64,000 nucleotides of DNA from Parabacteroides timonensis (GCF_900128505.1 NZ_LT669940.1:1274883-1338882), one strand, 5' to 3'. Shown: positions 52,096 through 61,463, numbered from the stretch's first letter. The notes: generated by a model from the sequence alone, not told the origin. Numbers and translations: made by a program.

Positions 52096-53101
52096 GAAGA
52101 TTGTTTTGCTCCAGAATGAATTCTATTTTATCAGGAACAAGTGTCGCGGAACTTACCCAATCCGGTTTTTTTGTCAGGTGAATGGGAAGTGTTCCCGATG
52201 CGTTTTGTTCCAGATCTTTAAATGAAAATTTGATTTCAAATGCATCCTCCGATAAATCCTTGAAACGGGATAGCGGGATACTGCATGTTACTTTTGCAAT
52301 AGCAGGGAAAGTACGCAAGGTGTAATGTGGAGGTAAATCAGTACAGAGTACAGGTATCTCCAGCGTTTTTTCCGTGAATTCTTCGATTGGGATCGTTACA
52401 GTAACACTTGTCGGATCATAAGTCGCTTCATCTACTTTTTGTAGCTGTATGGTCTTAGTGATCGTTTTATTTCCTTTTTTTATCTCTGTAAATACAGTTT
52501 TTGCCTGATTCAATGTATCCAGCACTACATCACTGGCATATACGCTGATATTTGCTGGGGAAATTGTAATATTTCCGGATATGTGAAACCCAGGATTAGT
52601 CTGTATTGCCCCATCGAAGACAACAGGTATCTCTTTTTTTATACGTTTACTATAAGCTGCATCGATATGTTGCGGTTCGAACCCTGTTAAGGAAGTTGTC
52701 GCTAACAGTTGTTTTTGGATATCGCTTTGTATTGTCTTTTTGGCGATAGATAAAGAACCACTCTTCTCCGTTTGATTTTTCATATTCGCTTCGATCGGGG
52801 CAAACGAACGGCCGAAGGAATAGTTAAGCAAAACACTTCCTTTATCTTTTACTCTTGCAACAACCTCTTGTGGAGGTGTTTCAGTAAAGGAAACATCCGG
52901 AGGAATATTTTTGTATCTGACCGGAATACTGATTTCTATTTCATATTCCTGTTGCAGGCTTTGTAATAACCAAAAGCCAAAAGCCAGTAGTACGAAAGAG
53001 AAAAAGATTAATGCTTCTTTCCATCTTTGACGACGCAGAAAAGCATTAATCTTCATCCGGGCAGACTTGAATGAGTAATTTATTCTATCAAGCTGCGACA
53101 T
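52088..53101 (-). CDS. YbbR/CdaR-like domain protein
   Basis: Membrane-anchored protein of 337 residues: one N-terminal helix (LIFFSFVLLAFGFWLLQSL, about 30-48) and an extracytoplasmic part made of YbbR-type beta repeats (SIPVRYKNIPPDVSF; ANISVYASDVVLDTLNQAKT). In Firmicutes YbbR (CdaR) modulates the cyclic-di-AMP synthase CdaA; no cdaA lies here, so the role is open. It is 12 bp after yajC and overlaps coaE. Confidence 0.85.
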   Translation of the reverse strand: MSQLDRINYSFKSARMKINAFLRRQRWKEALIFFSFVLLAFGFWLLQSLQQEYEIEISIPVRYKNIPPDVSFTETPPQEVVARVKDKGSVLLNYSFGRSFAPIEANMKNQTEKSGSLSIAKKTIQSDIQKQLLATTSLTGFEPQHIDAAYSKRIKKEIPVVFDGAIQTNPGFHISGNITISPANISVYASDVVLDTLNQAKTVFTEIKKGNKTITKTIQLQKVDEATYDPTSVTVTIPIEEFTEKTLEIPVLCTDLPPHYTLRTFPAIAKVTCSIPLSRFKDLSEDAFEIKFSFKDLEQNASGTLPIHLTKKPDWVSSATLVPDKIEFILEQNNLHD

Positions 53102-53113
53102 ATTTATTGTTTC

Positions 53114-53425
53114 TTATTTTTGCTGTGCGTCTTCTGAAGAAGCAAAGATAGAAGTCTTATCTACACGTATACGAACACCGTCTGAAATTTCGATTAGCAT
53201 ATAGGTGTCACCGATTTCTTTGATCTTACCATAGATGCCTCCTGCTGTGATTACTTTATCACCGGTTTTTAAGGCTTCGCGTGATTTCTGGATCTCTTTT
53301 TGCTTTTTCTGTTGCGGACGGATCATGAAAAAATAGAAGATTGCAACAATAACAACCATCATAAGGATACCTGACCACTGTGACTGGCCTCCGGCAGCCT
53401 GTAGGAAAATACTAACTAAGTTCAT
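53114..53425 (-). CDS. yajC: Preprotein translocase subunit YajC
   Basis: Single-pass inner-membrane protein associated with SecDF, 103 residues. The helix is GILMMVVIVAIFYFFMIRPQ, directly followed by the diagnostic QQKKQKEIQKSREAL and TGDKVITAGGIYGKI. A -7 element TACATTTG on the minus strand (53475-53468) suggests a promoter here in addition to the one before nusB. Confidence 0.93.
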   Translation of the reverse strand: MNLVSIFLQAAGGQSQWSGILMMVVIVAIFYFFMIRPQQKKQKEIQKSREALKTGDKVITAGGIYGKIKEIGDTYMLIEISDGVRIRVDKTSIFASSEDAQQK

Positions 53426-53485
53426 ATACTATATTCGTTTATAAATTTATACCTATTTGACTAGGTACAAATGTAAGTATAATAA

Positions 53486-54412
53486 TTAATCTTTGAGCAA
53501 TACCTTTTCTTTTTTTAACTCCGATACGATAGAATCTAAAATTCCGTTGATGAAGTTACCACTTTTAGGTGTGCTATAGTATTTTGCAGTATCGATGTAT
53601 TCGTTTAGTGTTACATTAATAGGGATCGATGGAAAAGTCATGATTTCAGCCAGAGCAACCTGCATGATGATCAGATCCATATTGGCAATACGCTCTGTTT
53701 CCCAATTTTTCATATGCTTGTTGATGCGTTCGCGGTATTCGTCACCTTTCAATAATGTCTGGCGGAATAGTTTGATAGCAAAGGAATGATCTTCCAAGTC
53801 TTTGAACATTGGTAATAATTCTTGCTTGCTTCCGTTCTTTTCCTCAAATTTTTTGATTGTTTTTAAAGTGAACGTTTCAACAATTTCGATATCATCATTC
53901 CAGTAGATACTCTTATCTTCCAGGAAATCTTCGATAACTTCGTTTCCACAAATCAGTTTTTTGAATACGCAACGCCAGAATTCCTTATCTGTTTCATAAG
54001 AATCATTCTCGTTGTCAATATATTCACTGTATAAATCAGAAGTCAGAATGATGTCGAGTATATTTTTAATGAACTCTTCATCGTTTGCCCAGGATATGCC
54101 TTGCTCTGCCACATACTTCTGAAGTGCTGCGTTTTCGGCAATCTGAGCCGCGAAGCGATTGTCTATCAGACGAGTGTTGGGATTCAACTCCGCATGAGTC
54201 GGCATGTACTTGCTCTTTTTAGCGTCAAGTGTCCGCTTCTGTAAATTGGTGACTTCAATAATAAGGAGGAGGAAATAATGATACAAATCATACGATTTCC
54301 GTAAGCTGAAAAGCAATTCATTTTCCGCAACTTTGAGGTCACTGTTTCCATTTTGATAGAATGAGTATACTATCTGTAAAACTTTAATGCGGATTAAAAT
54401 TCTGTTGATCAT
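53486..54412 (-). CDS. nusB: Transcription antitermination factor NusB
   Basis: RNA-binding component of the rRNA antitermination complex. It is 308 residues, twice the E. coli length, as usual in Bacteroidetes: an N-terminal extension (RILIRIKVLQIVYSFYQNGN at its start) carries the first helices and the conserved NusB core is C-terminal (RIANMDLIIMQVALAEIMTF, then INVTLNEYIDTAKYYSTPKS and FINGILDSI). A TACCTTTG element on the minus strand at 54455-54448 marks its promoter. First gene of the group through coaE. Confidence 0.92.
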   Translation of the reverse strand: MINRILIRIKVLQIVYSFYQNGNSDLKVAENELLFSLRKSYDLYHYFLLLIIEVTNLQKRTLDAKKSKYMPTHAELNPNTRLIDNRFAAQIAENAALQKYVAEQGISWANDEEFIKNILDIILTSDLYSEYIDNENDSYETDKEFWRCVFKKLICGNEVIEDFLEDKSIYWNDDIEIVETFTLKTIKKFEEKNGSKQELLPMFKDLEDHSFAIKLFRQTLLKGDEYRERINKHMKNWETERIANMDLIIMQVALAEIMTFPSIPINVTLNEYIDTAKYYSTPKSGNFINGILDSIVSELKKEKVLLKD

Positions 54413-54639
54413 CGTTTGAAGGAACTACTTGTTATAAATTTAGGCTGCAAAGGTAGTCATTCTTTTGATAAATGAGTTCGGGTTTACTTAATTTTATGTG
54501 TGTTAGCTGTTATTTTACAATTTGAAACGTAAAATCATACATTTTGATGCGTTAAAATAGTTGTTGTTTAAAAAAAAATGCACATATTTGAAGCAAGTTA
54601 TGATAAATGGGTCGGTATTTAACAAAAGTTGGCTATATG

Positions 54640-55002
54640 GATGAGTCGGTGAAGAAAACACAGGTTGAAGGTGGCGATAAAGAGATTCTGTACTCTAAAG
54701 CTATAAAGGCAGGTAAGCGGATTTATTACCTGGATGTGAAGAAGAACTTAAAAGACGATTTGTTTCTGGCTGTAACCGAAAGTAAGAAGGTGCAGCCGAA
54801 GAATGGAGCACAAGTGTCTTTTGAGAAGCATAAGATTTTCCTTTATAAGGAGGATTTTGAAAAGTTTATGGAGGGAATGAATGATGTGATCAATTACATC
54901 AAACAGCGTAACTCTGACGGGTTGGACGCTAAGACCCCGGATATGGAGGCGAAGGCAGATGATGATTCGGATGATGAAATAAAACTGAATATCGATTTTT
55001 GA
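54640..55002 (+). CDS. PUR-domain protein (DUF3276)
   Basis: Small nucleic-acid-binding protein of 120 residues with one PUR repeat, related to eukaryotic PUR-alpha and Borrelia PUR. Core: EILYSKAIKAGKRIYYLDVK, DLFLAVTESKK and FEKHKIFLYKEDFEKFMEGM; the last 25 residues are acidic. An ATG at 54607 adds 11 residues, but a TTTG element at 54588-54591 would start the RNA only a few bases before it, so the ATG at 54640 (MDESVKKTQ) seems better. Confidence 0.85.
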   Translation, partial: DESVKKTQVEGGDKEILYSKAIKAGKRIYYLDVKKNLKDDLFLAVTESKKVQPKNGAQVSFEKHKIFLYKEDFEKFMEGMNDVINYIKQRNSDGLDAKTPDMEAKADDDSDDEIKLNIDF

Positions 55003-55015
55003 AGGGGGAAAAATA

Positions 55016-55060
55016 ATAACGGGCAGTTTCTTAAATAAGAAAAACTGCCCGTTATCTTTT
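55016..55060. terminator. Bidirectional terminator
   Basis: A perfect 14-bp stem ATAACGGGCAGTTT / AAACTGCCCGTTAT (55016-55029 with 55042-55055) separates the converging DUF3276 and ferredoxin genes. Confidence 0.85.
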
Positions 55061-55096
55061 ATAGGTATCCTTATCGGTTGCCTATTTTACTTCGGT

Positions 55097-55267
55097 TTAT
55101 GCAACCGGATGAATTGCTTCAGTAGGACAAGCGTCTGCACAAGTACCACAATCTGTACACATTTCAGGATCGATATGGTAGATATCGCCTTCTGAGATAG
55201 CTCCTACCGGACACTCGTCGATGCAAGTACCGCAAGCAATACAATCTTCACTAATTAAATAAGCCAT
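55097..55267 (-). CDS. 2[4Fe-4S] ferredoxin
   Basis: Bacterial clostridial-type ferredoxin of 56 residues, a soluble low-potential electron carrier of anaerobic metabolism. The chain reads from the ATG at 55265-55267 (MAYLISEDC) to TAA at 55097-55099. It carries two classical CxxCxxCxxxCP clusters: CIACGTCIDECP and CTDCGTCADACP, each Cys present. Monocistronic, followed by a strong terminator. Confidence 0.95.
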   Translation of the reverse strand: MAYLISEDCIACGTCIDECPVGAISEGDIYHIDPEMCTDCGTCADACPTEAIHPVA

Positions 55268-55378
55268 TTTCTTAAACGTTTAAATTGATAACTATTAGTT
55301 GGTGCAAAAATAGAGTTTTATTTGTATTTCTGCAATAAGTTCCTATCTTTTTCGTTATAATTCAAAATTGATTGAGAG

Positions 55379-56080
55379 TTGAGACGTCTATTATTTCTAT
55401 TATTGGTATGTAGCCTTGCCTTACCGAGTGTAATGGCGCAAAAAGAGAAGGTTAAGAATCAGCCGTATGCCGATTTGAAATGGCTCCATCTGGGGTTTCA
55501 TGTCGGATTACATGCGCAGGATTTGTTGTTGACAAATACGGGTGTTACAACTGACGGTGAAACCTGGTTCGCTGAAATACCCAGTTATTCGCCGGGATTT
55601 AGTGTCGGAGTAATCGGGGATATGTATCTGAATCCCTATTTTAACCTGCGTTTTGTTCCTACTGTCCATTTCGGGGATAAGAAGTTTCTTTTCCGGGAGC
55701 AGGCGACAGGAGAGGAGTTTACTACCTCTGTTCGTTCTACCATACTAAGTTTTCCGTTGGATGTGAAGTATTCGGCTCTCCGGTTAAATAATTATCGACC
55801 TTACCTGATTGGCGGAGTATATGGAGCCATGGACCTCGGACGTAAGAAAGGAATGCCGATTTTACTTAAAGGAGCCGACTTCGGGTTGGAGTTTGGTATC
55901 GGGTGCGATATCTATCTGCCATTCTTTAAACTTTGTCCGGAATTGAAGTTTTGCTTCGGATTAGTGGATTTGTTGGCTAAAAACCGCAACGACCTGACTG
56001 ATCAGGAACTGATCAAATACCCCAATTCATTATCGAAAGCGACCTCCCGTATGGTGGTATTGACGTTTAATTTCGAATAA
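55379..56080 (+). CDS. porT: PorT family outer-membrane protein
   Basis: Outer-membrane beta-barrel of 233 residues of the PorT family; in Porphyromonas PorT is needed for type IX secretion. The signal peptide is RRLLFLLLVCSLALPSVMAQ. Amphipathic strands follow (LKWLHLGFHVGLHAQDLLL, YFNLRFVPTVHFGDKKFLFR, DFGLEFGIGCDIYLPF) and the chain ends in MVVLTFNFE with a terminal aromatic residue, as in outer-membrane barrels. The start is TTG (55379-55381); no ATG is available upstream of the signal peptide. It overlaps cdsA tail to tail by 14 bp. Confidence 0.88.
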   Translation: MRRLLFLLLVCSLALPSVMAQKEKVKNQPYADLKWLHLGFHVGLHAQDLLLTNTGVTTDGETWFAEIPSYSPGFSVGVIGDMYLNPYFNLRFVPTVHFGDKKFLFREQATGEEFTTSVRSTILSFPLDVKYSALRLNNYRPYLIGGVYGAMDLGRKKGMPILLKGADFGLEFGIGCDIYLPFFKLCPELKFCFGLVDLLAKNRNDLTDQELIKYPNSLSKATSRMVVLTFNFE

Positions 56081-56900
56081 AGAGTTCTATATAAATGTAG
56101 GCTGCAGGAGCTGCCAGCATCAGGCTGTCGAACCGGTCAAGCATACCGCCGTGACCGGGGAGGAGATTACCGGAATCTTTTACTCCTAATGTTCTTTTTA
56201 ACAGCGACTCGATCAAATCGCCCCAGGTTCCGAATATAACCACTGTGGCCGATAGTCCTAACCAATTATACCAGCTGATTTCAGGTGCATACCAGGCCAA
56301 CGCCTGTGATGCCCCCAGTACAACCGCTAATCCGCCAAAGAAGCCTTCCCATGATTTTTTAGGTGATATGCGTTCAAATAATCTCCTTTTACCAATTAGA
56401 GAGCCGACCAGGTAAGCTCCTGTGTCGTTCAGCCAAATAAAAATAAAGATAGCCATAACGAACAGTGGAGAGTAAACAATCGTTCCCGGTGTATCGGGTA
56501 TGGCGGCAATGAAGTTCAACATAGAGAATGTTCCTGCACAATAGATCTGTGCAAAAAAAGTAAAAGACCAGTTATTGATTGGATTCGGGGCTTTATAATA
56601 CAGTTCGGCTACGAATGTGTATATAAGGAATAATAGGTAAGGGAGAAAAACAATTCCATCTGCCAACTGGTTGGTGTAAATGAAGGTGGCAGCAAATAAA
56701 TAGACTCCTCCCAGCGAACCAATAAATCGTTTGATGGAAGCATCCTCATAATGTTTTACAAGACCATAAAACTCCCATAACGTTAATCCGGTGATCAAAC
56801 TGAATATAACAAGGAAAGAGATTGAATGGTAGCATATAGCTCCGACAAGGATTGTGACGAAGATTATACCCGTAAGTGCTCGTATTATCAGATTTTTCAA
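56067..56900 (-). CDS. cdsA: Phosphatidate cytidylyltransferase
   Basis: Inner-membrane enzyme that makes CDP-diacylglycerol from phosphatidate and CTP. It is 277 residues with about eight helices. The signature is at the C-terminal side: SWEGFFGGLAVVLGASQALA, then GDLIESLLKRTLGVKDSGNL and PGHGGMLDRFDSLM. Third gene of the rsfS-ftsH-cdsA order, though a hairpin at 56975-57013 separates it from ftsH. Confidence 0.95.
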   Translation of the reverse strand: MKNLIIRALTGIIFVTILVGAICYHSISFLVIFSLITGLTLWEFYGLVKHYEDASIKRFIGSLGGVYLFAATFIYTNQLADGIVFLPYLLFLIYTFVAELYYKAPNPINNWSFTFFAQIYCAGTFSMLNFIAAIPDTPGTIVYSPLFVMAIFIFIWLNDTGAYLVGSLIGKRRLFERISPKKSWEGFFGGLAVVLGASQALAWYAPEISWYNWLGLSATVVIFGTWGDLIESLLKRTLGVKDSGNLLPGHGGMLDRFDSLMLAAPAAYIYIELFIRN

Positions 56901-56974
56901 AGCCGTATTATTTAGTTCGTTTGTTGATTTATTTTTCGTGCAAAGATAAAGAATAAATCCAAATATAAACAGAG

Positions 56975-57024
56975 AGGCCGGATAGTATCTTTTAATAAAG
57001 AACTATCCGGCCTTTTTATTTTTT
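56975..57024. terminator. Terminator between ftsH and cdsA
   Basis: A perfect 12-bp stem AGGCCGGATAGT / ACTATCCGGCCT (56975-56986 with 57002-57013). The T-run is strong to the right (TTTTTATTTTTT) and weaker to the left, so part of the ftsH transcripts may read into cdsA. Confidence 0.75.
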
Positions 57025-57037
57025 AGAGAAGAACAGG

Positions 57038-59071
57038 TCAGACCTTTTTTTCTGCCGTATTGTCATCTGCAGGCGAAACCTGTGTGTCATTTTCGTCGAC
57101 AGTTGTCTGTTCTTGTTTACTGTTGTTTGCTTTTTCCTGTAATTCCAGAATCTCTTCCGAACGCGAAACCCAGGCTCGTTTTCCAAAAATATGTTCCACG
57201 TCTTCTGTATAAATTACTTCACGTTCCAATAATACCTGTGCCAGTTTGTTGTGTCCTTCTGTATTGTCGGACAAAATTTTCTTTGCACGTTCATATTGTT
57301 CGTTGATGATCTTCTGTACTTCCTGGTCGATCATACGGGATGTTTCTTCACTATATGGTTTAGTGAATCCCCAGTCTTGACCGGTTGAGTCGTAATAATT
57401 TAGGTTAGGAAGATTATCACTCATGCCAAAGTAAACAACCATAGCGTAGGCCTGTTTCGTCACACGTTCCAGGTCATTGGATGCTCCGGTCGATATTTTA
57501 CCAAGGAATAACTCTTCCGCCGCACGTCCTCCCAGTGTTGCACACATTTCGTCGAGTAACTGTTCGCGGGTGGTGATCTGACGTTCTTCCGGCAAATACC
57601 ATGCAGCACCCAGCGCTTTGCCTCTTGGAACAATGGTAACCTTTACTAACGGATTGGCGTGTTCAAGCAGCCAGCTTAAGGTTGCGTGGCCAGCCTCGTG
57701 ATTGGCTATACAATTCCGTTCGTCGGCAGTCGTTATCTTGGTTCGTTTTTCCAAACCACCTACGATACGGTCGACAGCGTTCATAAAGTCTTCTTTCTGA
57801 ACAAATTTCTTACCACTGCGGGCGGCAATTAATGCCGCTTCATTACAGACATTAGCGATATCGGCACCAGAAAATCCCGGAGTCTGGCGAGCCAAAAATT
57901 CCGTATCGACACTTTCGTCTATTTTGATAGGACGTAGGTGCACTCCGAATATCTCTTTACGCTCGTTCAGGTCGGGCAATTCTACGCTGATTTGACGGTC
58001 GAAACGTCCGGCACGAAGTAAGGCCTTGTCCAAAATATCGGCGCGGTTAGTCGCTGCCAGAATGATTACACCGCTGTTGGAGCCGAAACCGTCCATTTCT
58101 GTCAATAACTGATTCAGCGTATTTTCCCGTTCATCGTTACTGTTCATGTTTACGTTTTTGCCACGCGCACGGCCTACGGCATCAATTTCGTCAATGAACA
58201 CGATACAGGGTGATTTTTCTTTTGCCTGGCGGAACAGGTCACGGACACGTGACGCTCCTACACCGACAAACATTTCAACGAAATCGGAACCGGAGAGAGA
58301 GAAGAACGGTACATCAGCTTCACCAGCTACGGCCTTTGCCAGTAACGTTTTACCTGTTCCCGGAGGACCGACTAATAAAGCTCCTTTAGGAATCTTACCT
58401 CCCAATTCCGTATATTTTTCCGGACTTTTAAGGAAGGAAACGATTTCTTCTACCTCTTGTTTGGCTTCAGATAATCCTGCTACATCCTTAAATGTTACTT
58501 TCCGGTCATTATCTTTGTCGAATAATTGTGCTTTAGCTTTGCCTACGCTGAAAACTCCACCGGGACCTCCACCTGCACCTCCGGACATTCTCCGCATCAG
58601 GAAAATCCATACGGCAATAATAAGGATGATCGGTCCGAATGAAACAAGAAAGTTCCATATGGCATCATCTCCTTCTTCGAAGCGTACTTGGGTGTCAATG
58701 TGGTTATCGGTAACCGCTTTATCGTAAAAATCGGAAAATTTGTCTGCCGATGGTATTTTTACATATACCTTCGGGTTTGTTCCTAAAGCTGAACTGTCGC
58801 TTTTAAAGACTAATCCTTTTTGTCCGCTTTTGACTGTCGCTTCAACCAGGTTTTTCTTGTTATAGACAACCATTTTGTCAAATACGTTTTCCTGAGCCAG
58901 CTTCTGAAATTCCGTCCATCCCAGTTCTTTTGACGCCGAAGAATCGTTAGTCAGATACAAAGCAATAAGCATCATGAAAATTAACCCGTACATCCAGTAC
59001 AGGTTAAACCGGAACATTTTAGGCTTATTGTTCTTCGGTGTTTTATTAAACATGTCGTTTTTATTTTCCAT
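57038..59071 (-). CDS. ftsH: ATP-dependent zinc metalloprotease FtsH
   Basis: Membrane AAA+ protease of 677 residues. Two helices (MYGLIFMMLIALYLTND; FGPIILIIAVWIFLMRRM) flank a periplasmic domain. The AAA+ module has Walker A VGPPGTGKTLLAKA, Walker B CIVFIDEIDAVG and the second region of homology ATNRADILDKALLRAGRFDR; the protease site is HEAGH with the third zinc ligand Asp further on. The C-terminal 40 residues are Gln/Asp/Glu-rich and disordered-looking. It follows rsfS by 29 bp. Confidence 0.97.
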   Translation of the reverse strand: MENKNDMFNKTPKNNKPKMFRFNLYWMYGLIFMMLIALYLTNDSSASKELGWTEFQKLAQENVFDKMVVYNKKNLVEATVKSGQKGLVFKSDSSALGTNPKVYVKIPSADKFSDFYDKAVTDNHIDTQVRFEEGDDAIWNFLVSFGPIILIIAVWIFLMRRMSGGAGGGPGGVFSVGKAKAQLFDKDNDRKVTFKDVAGLSEAKQEVEEIVSFLKSPEKYTELGGKIPKGALLVGPPGTGKTLLAKAVAGEADVPFFSLSGSDFVEMFVGVGASRVRDLFRQAKEKSPCIVFIDEIDAVGRARGKNVNMNSNDERENTLNQLLTEMDGFGSNSGVIILAATNRADILDKALLRAGRFDRQISVELPDLNERKEIFGVHLRPIKIDESVDTEFLARQTPGFSGADIANVCNEAALIAARSGKKFVQKEDFMNAVDRIVGGLEKRTKITTADERNCIANHEAGHATLSWLLEHANPLVKVTIVPRGKALGAAWYLPEERQITTREQLLDEMCATLGGRAAEELFLGKISTGASNDLERVTKQAYAMVVYFGMSDNLPNLNYYDSTGQDWGFTKPYSEETSRMIDQEVQKIINEQYERAKKILSDNTEGHNKLAQVLLEREVIYTEDVEHIFGKRAWVSRSEEILELQEKANNSKQEQTTVDENDTQVSPADDNTAEKKV

Positions 59072-59100
59072 ACTTTGAATTCGATAATATTAATCCGGCT

Positions 59101-59460
59101 TTAGTCGAGATTCGGAATCTGGGTGACTTTAGCGTCAGACCATAGGTTATCCAGATTATAGAACTCACGTTGTTCCGGCGTAAATATGTGTACAAGAACC
59201 GTGCCATAATCCATACCTATCCATAGGGAGCTTTGATTGCCGTCGATAGATAGTGGTTTTTCACCCGCATTTCTACGCGCAAAATCCCATACTGAATCGG
59301 ACAGGGCTGATACTTGGGTAGGAGTATTACCTTCACAGATAACCATGTATTGGCATACTGCCCCAGATAGCTGGGTTAAATCTACGGTTACAATATTTTT
59401 GCCTTTTTTTTCTTGTAGACCTTCTACAATTGTTTGTACTAATTCTTTTGTTTGATCCAT
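59101..59460 (-). CDS. rsfS: Ribosome silencing factor RsfS
   Basis: Protein of 119 residues that binds ribosomal protein uL14 and blocks subunit joining under starvation. Conserved parts are IVEGLQEKKGKNIVTVDL, CQYMVICEGNTPTQVSALSD and SLWIGMDYGTVLVHIFTPEQ, REFYNLDNLWSDA. A -7 element TATATTTG lies on the minus strand at 59499-59492, before the rsfS-ftsH unit. Confidence 0.93.
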   Translation of the reverse strand: MDQTKELVQTIVEGLQEKKGKNIVTVDLTQLSGAVCQYMVICEGNTPTQVSALSDSVWDFARRNAGEKPLSIDGNQSSLWIGMDYGTVLVHIFTPEQREFYNLDNLWSDAKVTQIPNLD

Positions 59461-59614
59461 CTATTTTTTATTGAATAATATTTCGGAGATGCAAATATAC
59501 TTCTTAAATTTATTATGTACATGCTTTATCTGTTTAATATATGTATAAACCCTGTAATTTCAAAACAGGGAAAAGAAGAAAATGTTTATTTTGATGAAAT
59601 TTTTTTGCTGAATA

Positions 59615-59645
59615 TTTGCAGATATGAAAAATGTCCGTATCTTTG
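59615..59645 (+). promoter_or_regulatory. Promoter of the tRNA-Gln gene
   Basis: TTTG at 59615-59618, 19 bp, then TATCTTTG at 59638-59645, an exact fit to the Bacteroidetes consensus, about 40 bp before the tRNA. Confidence 0.7.
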
Positions 59646-59686
59646 CACCCGTAATCGAGAAACATACTACTCGAAACAACAAAAAC

Positions 59687-59757
59687 TGTTCTATGGTGTA
59701 ATGGTAACACGTCAGATTCTGGTCCTGAAATTCCAGGTTCGAGCCCTGGTAGAACAA
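59687..59757 (+). tRNA. tRNA-Gln (anticodon CTG)
   Basis: The cloverleaf folds fully: acceptor stem TGTTCTA / TAGAACA (59687-59693 with 59750-59756), D stem GTGT / ACAC, T arm CCAGG-TTCGAGC-CCTGG. The anticodon loop TTCTGGT gives CTG, closed by an A-C mismatch at the last stem pair. The CCA end is not encoded. A terminator follows directly. Confidence 0.93.
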
Positions 59758-59758
59758 C

Positions 59759-59792
59759 AAAAAGGTTTGAAATTATTTCAAACCTTTTTTTG
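59759..59792 (+). terminator. Terminator after tRNA-Gln
   Basis: AAAGGTTTGAAAT pairs with ATTTCAAACCTTT (59761-59773 with 59775-59787), followed by more Ts. It lies 4 bp from the end of the HA-domain gene and may serve both directions. Confidence 0.85.
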
Positions 59793-59796
59793 TGTC

Positions 59797-60750
59797 TTAT
59801 TCGTTCTTCCCTTTACCCCATTTAAATCCTATACTGTTCAATAATTGGATACGGTCATTGCTTAGTTTTCCTTTTCTTCTCAAGTATGCCATTCTCATCC
59901 ACCAGGAATAAAGAGGTTTTTCTTCCTCTGTTGTTGTGGAAGGATATCGTTTGTGGGTGGTGATGAAGTCACAAAATTCGGTATATCTGCCAAACCATAT
60001 TCTGTTTAACTGTTCTTCCGTACGACCATTGTTTGTTACATTGATTTCCCATTCAAAACCTAAGTCGGTTAATTTTTTAATTTGTGAAGAAGTCAGTTTA
60101 CCGGTTTTGTCTGTTCCATTTTTATAGGCTCTCATTTTACTGCACCATTTGGCTAACCGTGTTTCTTCTGAGTCTGTAGCATGAGCCGGCCATCTTCCGT
60201 TGTGGATATAATATTTCTTGACCATGTTGAATGATTCATTCCAGCTTCTTTTTTTTCTGTTTTTATTCCATAAAAATCCGATAGCATCCAACATTTGAAT
60301 ACGTTCATCACTCAAACGACCTTGCAATATACCGTTTCTCACGCTTTTCTGGGTAGTACACCAGTTGTATAGTTTGTTCTCTTCCGGATTTGTTGAACTA
60401 GGCAATGGCCAACGTTTCTCATTCTTTACGAAATCTTTCAGTTTATAATAATTATTTTCCCACTGTTCAGTGCTTTTTTGTTGTTTATCGGCATCGATTC
60501 TGTCTACCAGCTCAATGATTTTCTCTGGTAATCTTTCGGGAAAATGATTTCTGAGATATCTGATTCGAACGATCCATTGTCCCAAAGGCAGTTCTTTCGG
60601 GTCTTTGGCAGTGGGTGAAGGCCATTTGTTGTTTTTTTCAAAAAAAGCAATAGTAGAACGATATTTATTATTTCGTTTTTTACTGACTTTATTTGGTTTA
60701 CGTGTTTTACGAACTTTGCTTTTTTTATCAATCTTACCTCTTGGTTCCAT
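59797..60750 (-). CDS. Stand-alone helicase-associated (HA) domain repeat protein
   Basis: Protein of 317 residues with a Lys/Arg-rich N-terminus (about 1-30) and four helicase-associated repeats (about 29-86, 97-161, 170-234, 252-311). Each repeat has W or Y at the start, a KRWP/GRWP-type motif, LxxWxxxxR and a closing LxxIGFxW (LDAIGFLW, LTDLGFEW, LNSIGFKW). The family is usually fused to helicase domains; here there is none. The basic N-terminus and the repeats suggest nucleic acid binding (inference). It is tail to tail with a tRNA gene and followed upstream by a 731-bp AT-rich gap, as in acquired genes. Confidence 0.8.
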   Translation of the reverse strand: MEPRGKIDKKSKVRKTRKPNKVSKKRNNKYRSTIAFFEKNNKWPSPTAKDPKELPLGQWIVRIRYLRNHFPERLPEKIIELVDRIDADKQQKSTEQWENNYYKLKDFVKNEKRWPLPSSTNPEENKLYNWCTTQKSVRNGILQGRLSDERIQMLDAIGFLWNKNRKKRSWNESFNMVKKYYIHNGRWPAHATDSEETRLAKWCSKMRAYKNGTDKTGKLTSSQIKKLTDLGFEWEINVTNNGRTEEQLNRIWFGRYTEFCDFITTHKRYPSTTTEEEKPLYSWWMRMAYLRRKGKLSNDRIQLLNSIGFKWGKGKNE

Positions 60751-61206
60751 CTAACCTTTTTATTTTATCAATGTTTTTTATATGAATGATCTGAGATGTT
60801 TTTCTCAGTTTTCAAAGATATTCAAATATTTGATTTTTAGATATATGTAGTTCGTGTTATTTTGTTATTTTGACAAAATGATATTTTTACAGGTCTATAT
60901 GTGCTTTGTATGGATTCTGTTCTTGCTCGTATGTAAATATTTGATTGTACGGTAGTTTTGAAATGTCTTAATGATGTGTTTTTTTTGATGTTTGTAAATA
61001 ATGGTCGATATTTGGGTTATGGATGATTAATTTGTTTTGTGTTTTGTTTATATAGGTGTGATTATAGTATATTAAAAGAGTACGAGCTTTACTCTGCTCT
61101 GGAGAGAGAATATGTTGTTTGGCATAGGTTTTGAGGCGTAAAAGTATGCTTTCTGATTTTTATTTATCTTCTTTTAACATGAAATTCGGCTTAACCAGAA
61201 TATGAT

Positions 61207-61263
61207 TTCGTTTAAAAGAATTTTTTTTTCGTTTAAAACGAGTTGTAATTTCTTTTAAACGAA
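61207..61263. repeat. CGTTTAAA repeat cluster
   Basis: TTCGTTTAAAAGAA (61207-61220) and its exact inverse TTCTTTTAAACGAA (61250-61263) flank a third, nearly palindromic copy TTCGTTTAAAACGAG (61228-61242). Arms are 14 bp. It could be an operator or a hairpin. Confidence 0.6.
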
Positions 61264-61417
61264 TTTTATAATGAGTTGTTGATGGCTTATTTGTTAATAT
61301 ATGTGTATTTTCTTTCTCTGGAATGAGATGTTTGTATGTGTGTTGTGTTTTTGTTGCAGGGTTATTTGTAGCATATTGATTGTTGTAGGGGATGTCTTGG
61401 TTATAATATGTAAATAT

Positions 61418-61463
61418 AAAACATCCGCAAAATCTCGGGTCAAGAGATATTTGCGGATGTTTT
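61418..61463 (-). terminator. Terminator after the IMP dehydrogenase gene
   Basis: A perfect 14-bp stem AAAACATCCGCAAA / TTTGCGGATGTTTT (61418-61431 with 61450-61463) has an inner ATCTC/GAGAT pairing; it starts 18 bp after the stop codon. Confidence 0.85.

Noticed and set aside
59515..59844. 109-residue plus-strand frame
   Set aside because: It spans the tRNA-Gln promoter, the tRNA itself and its terminator, so it is not a protein gene.
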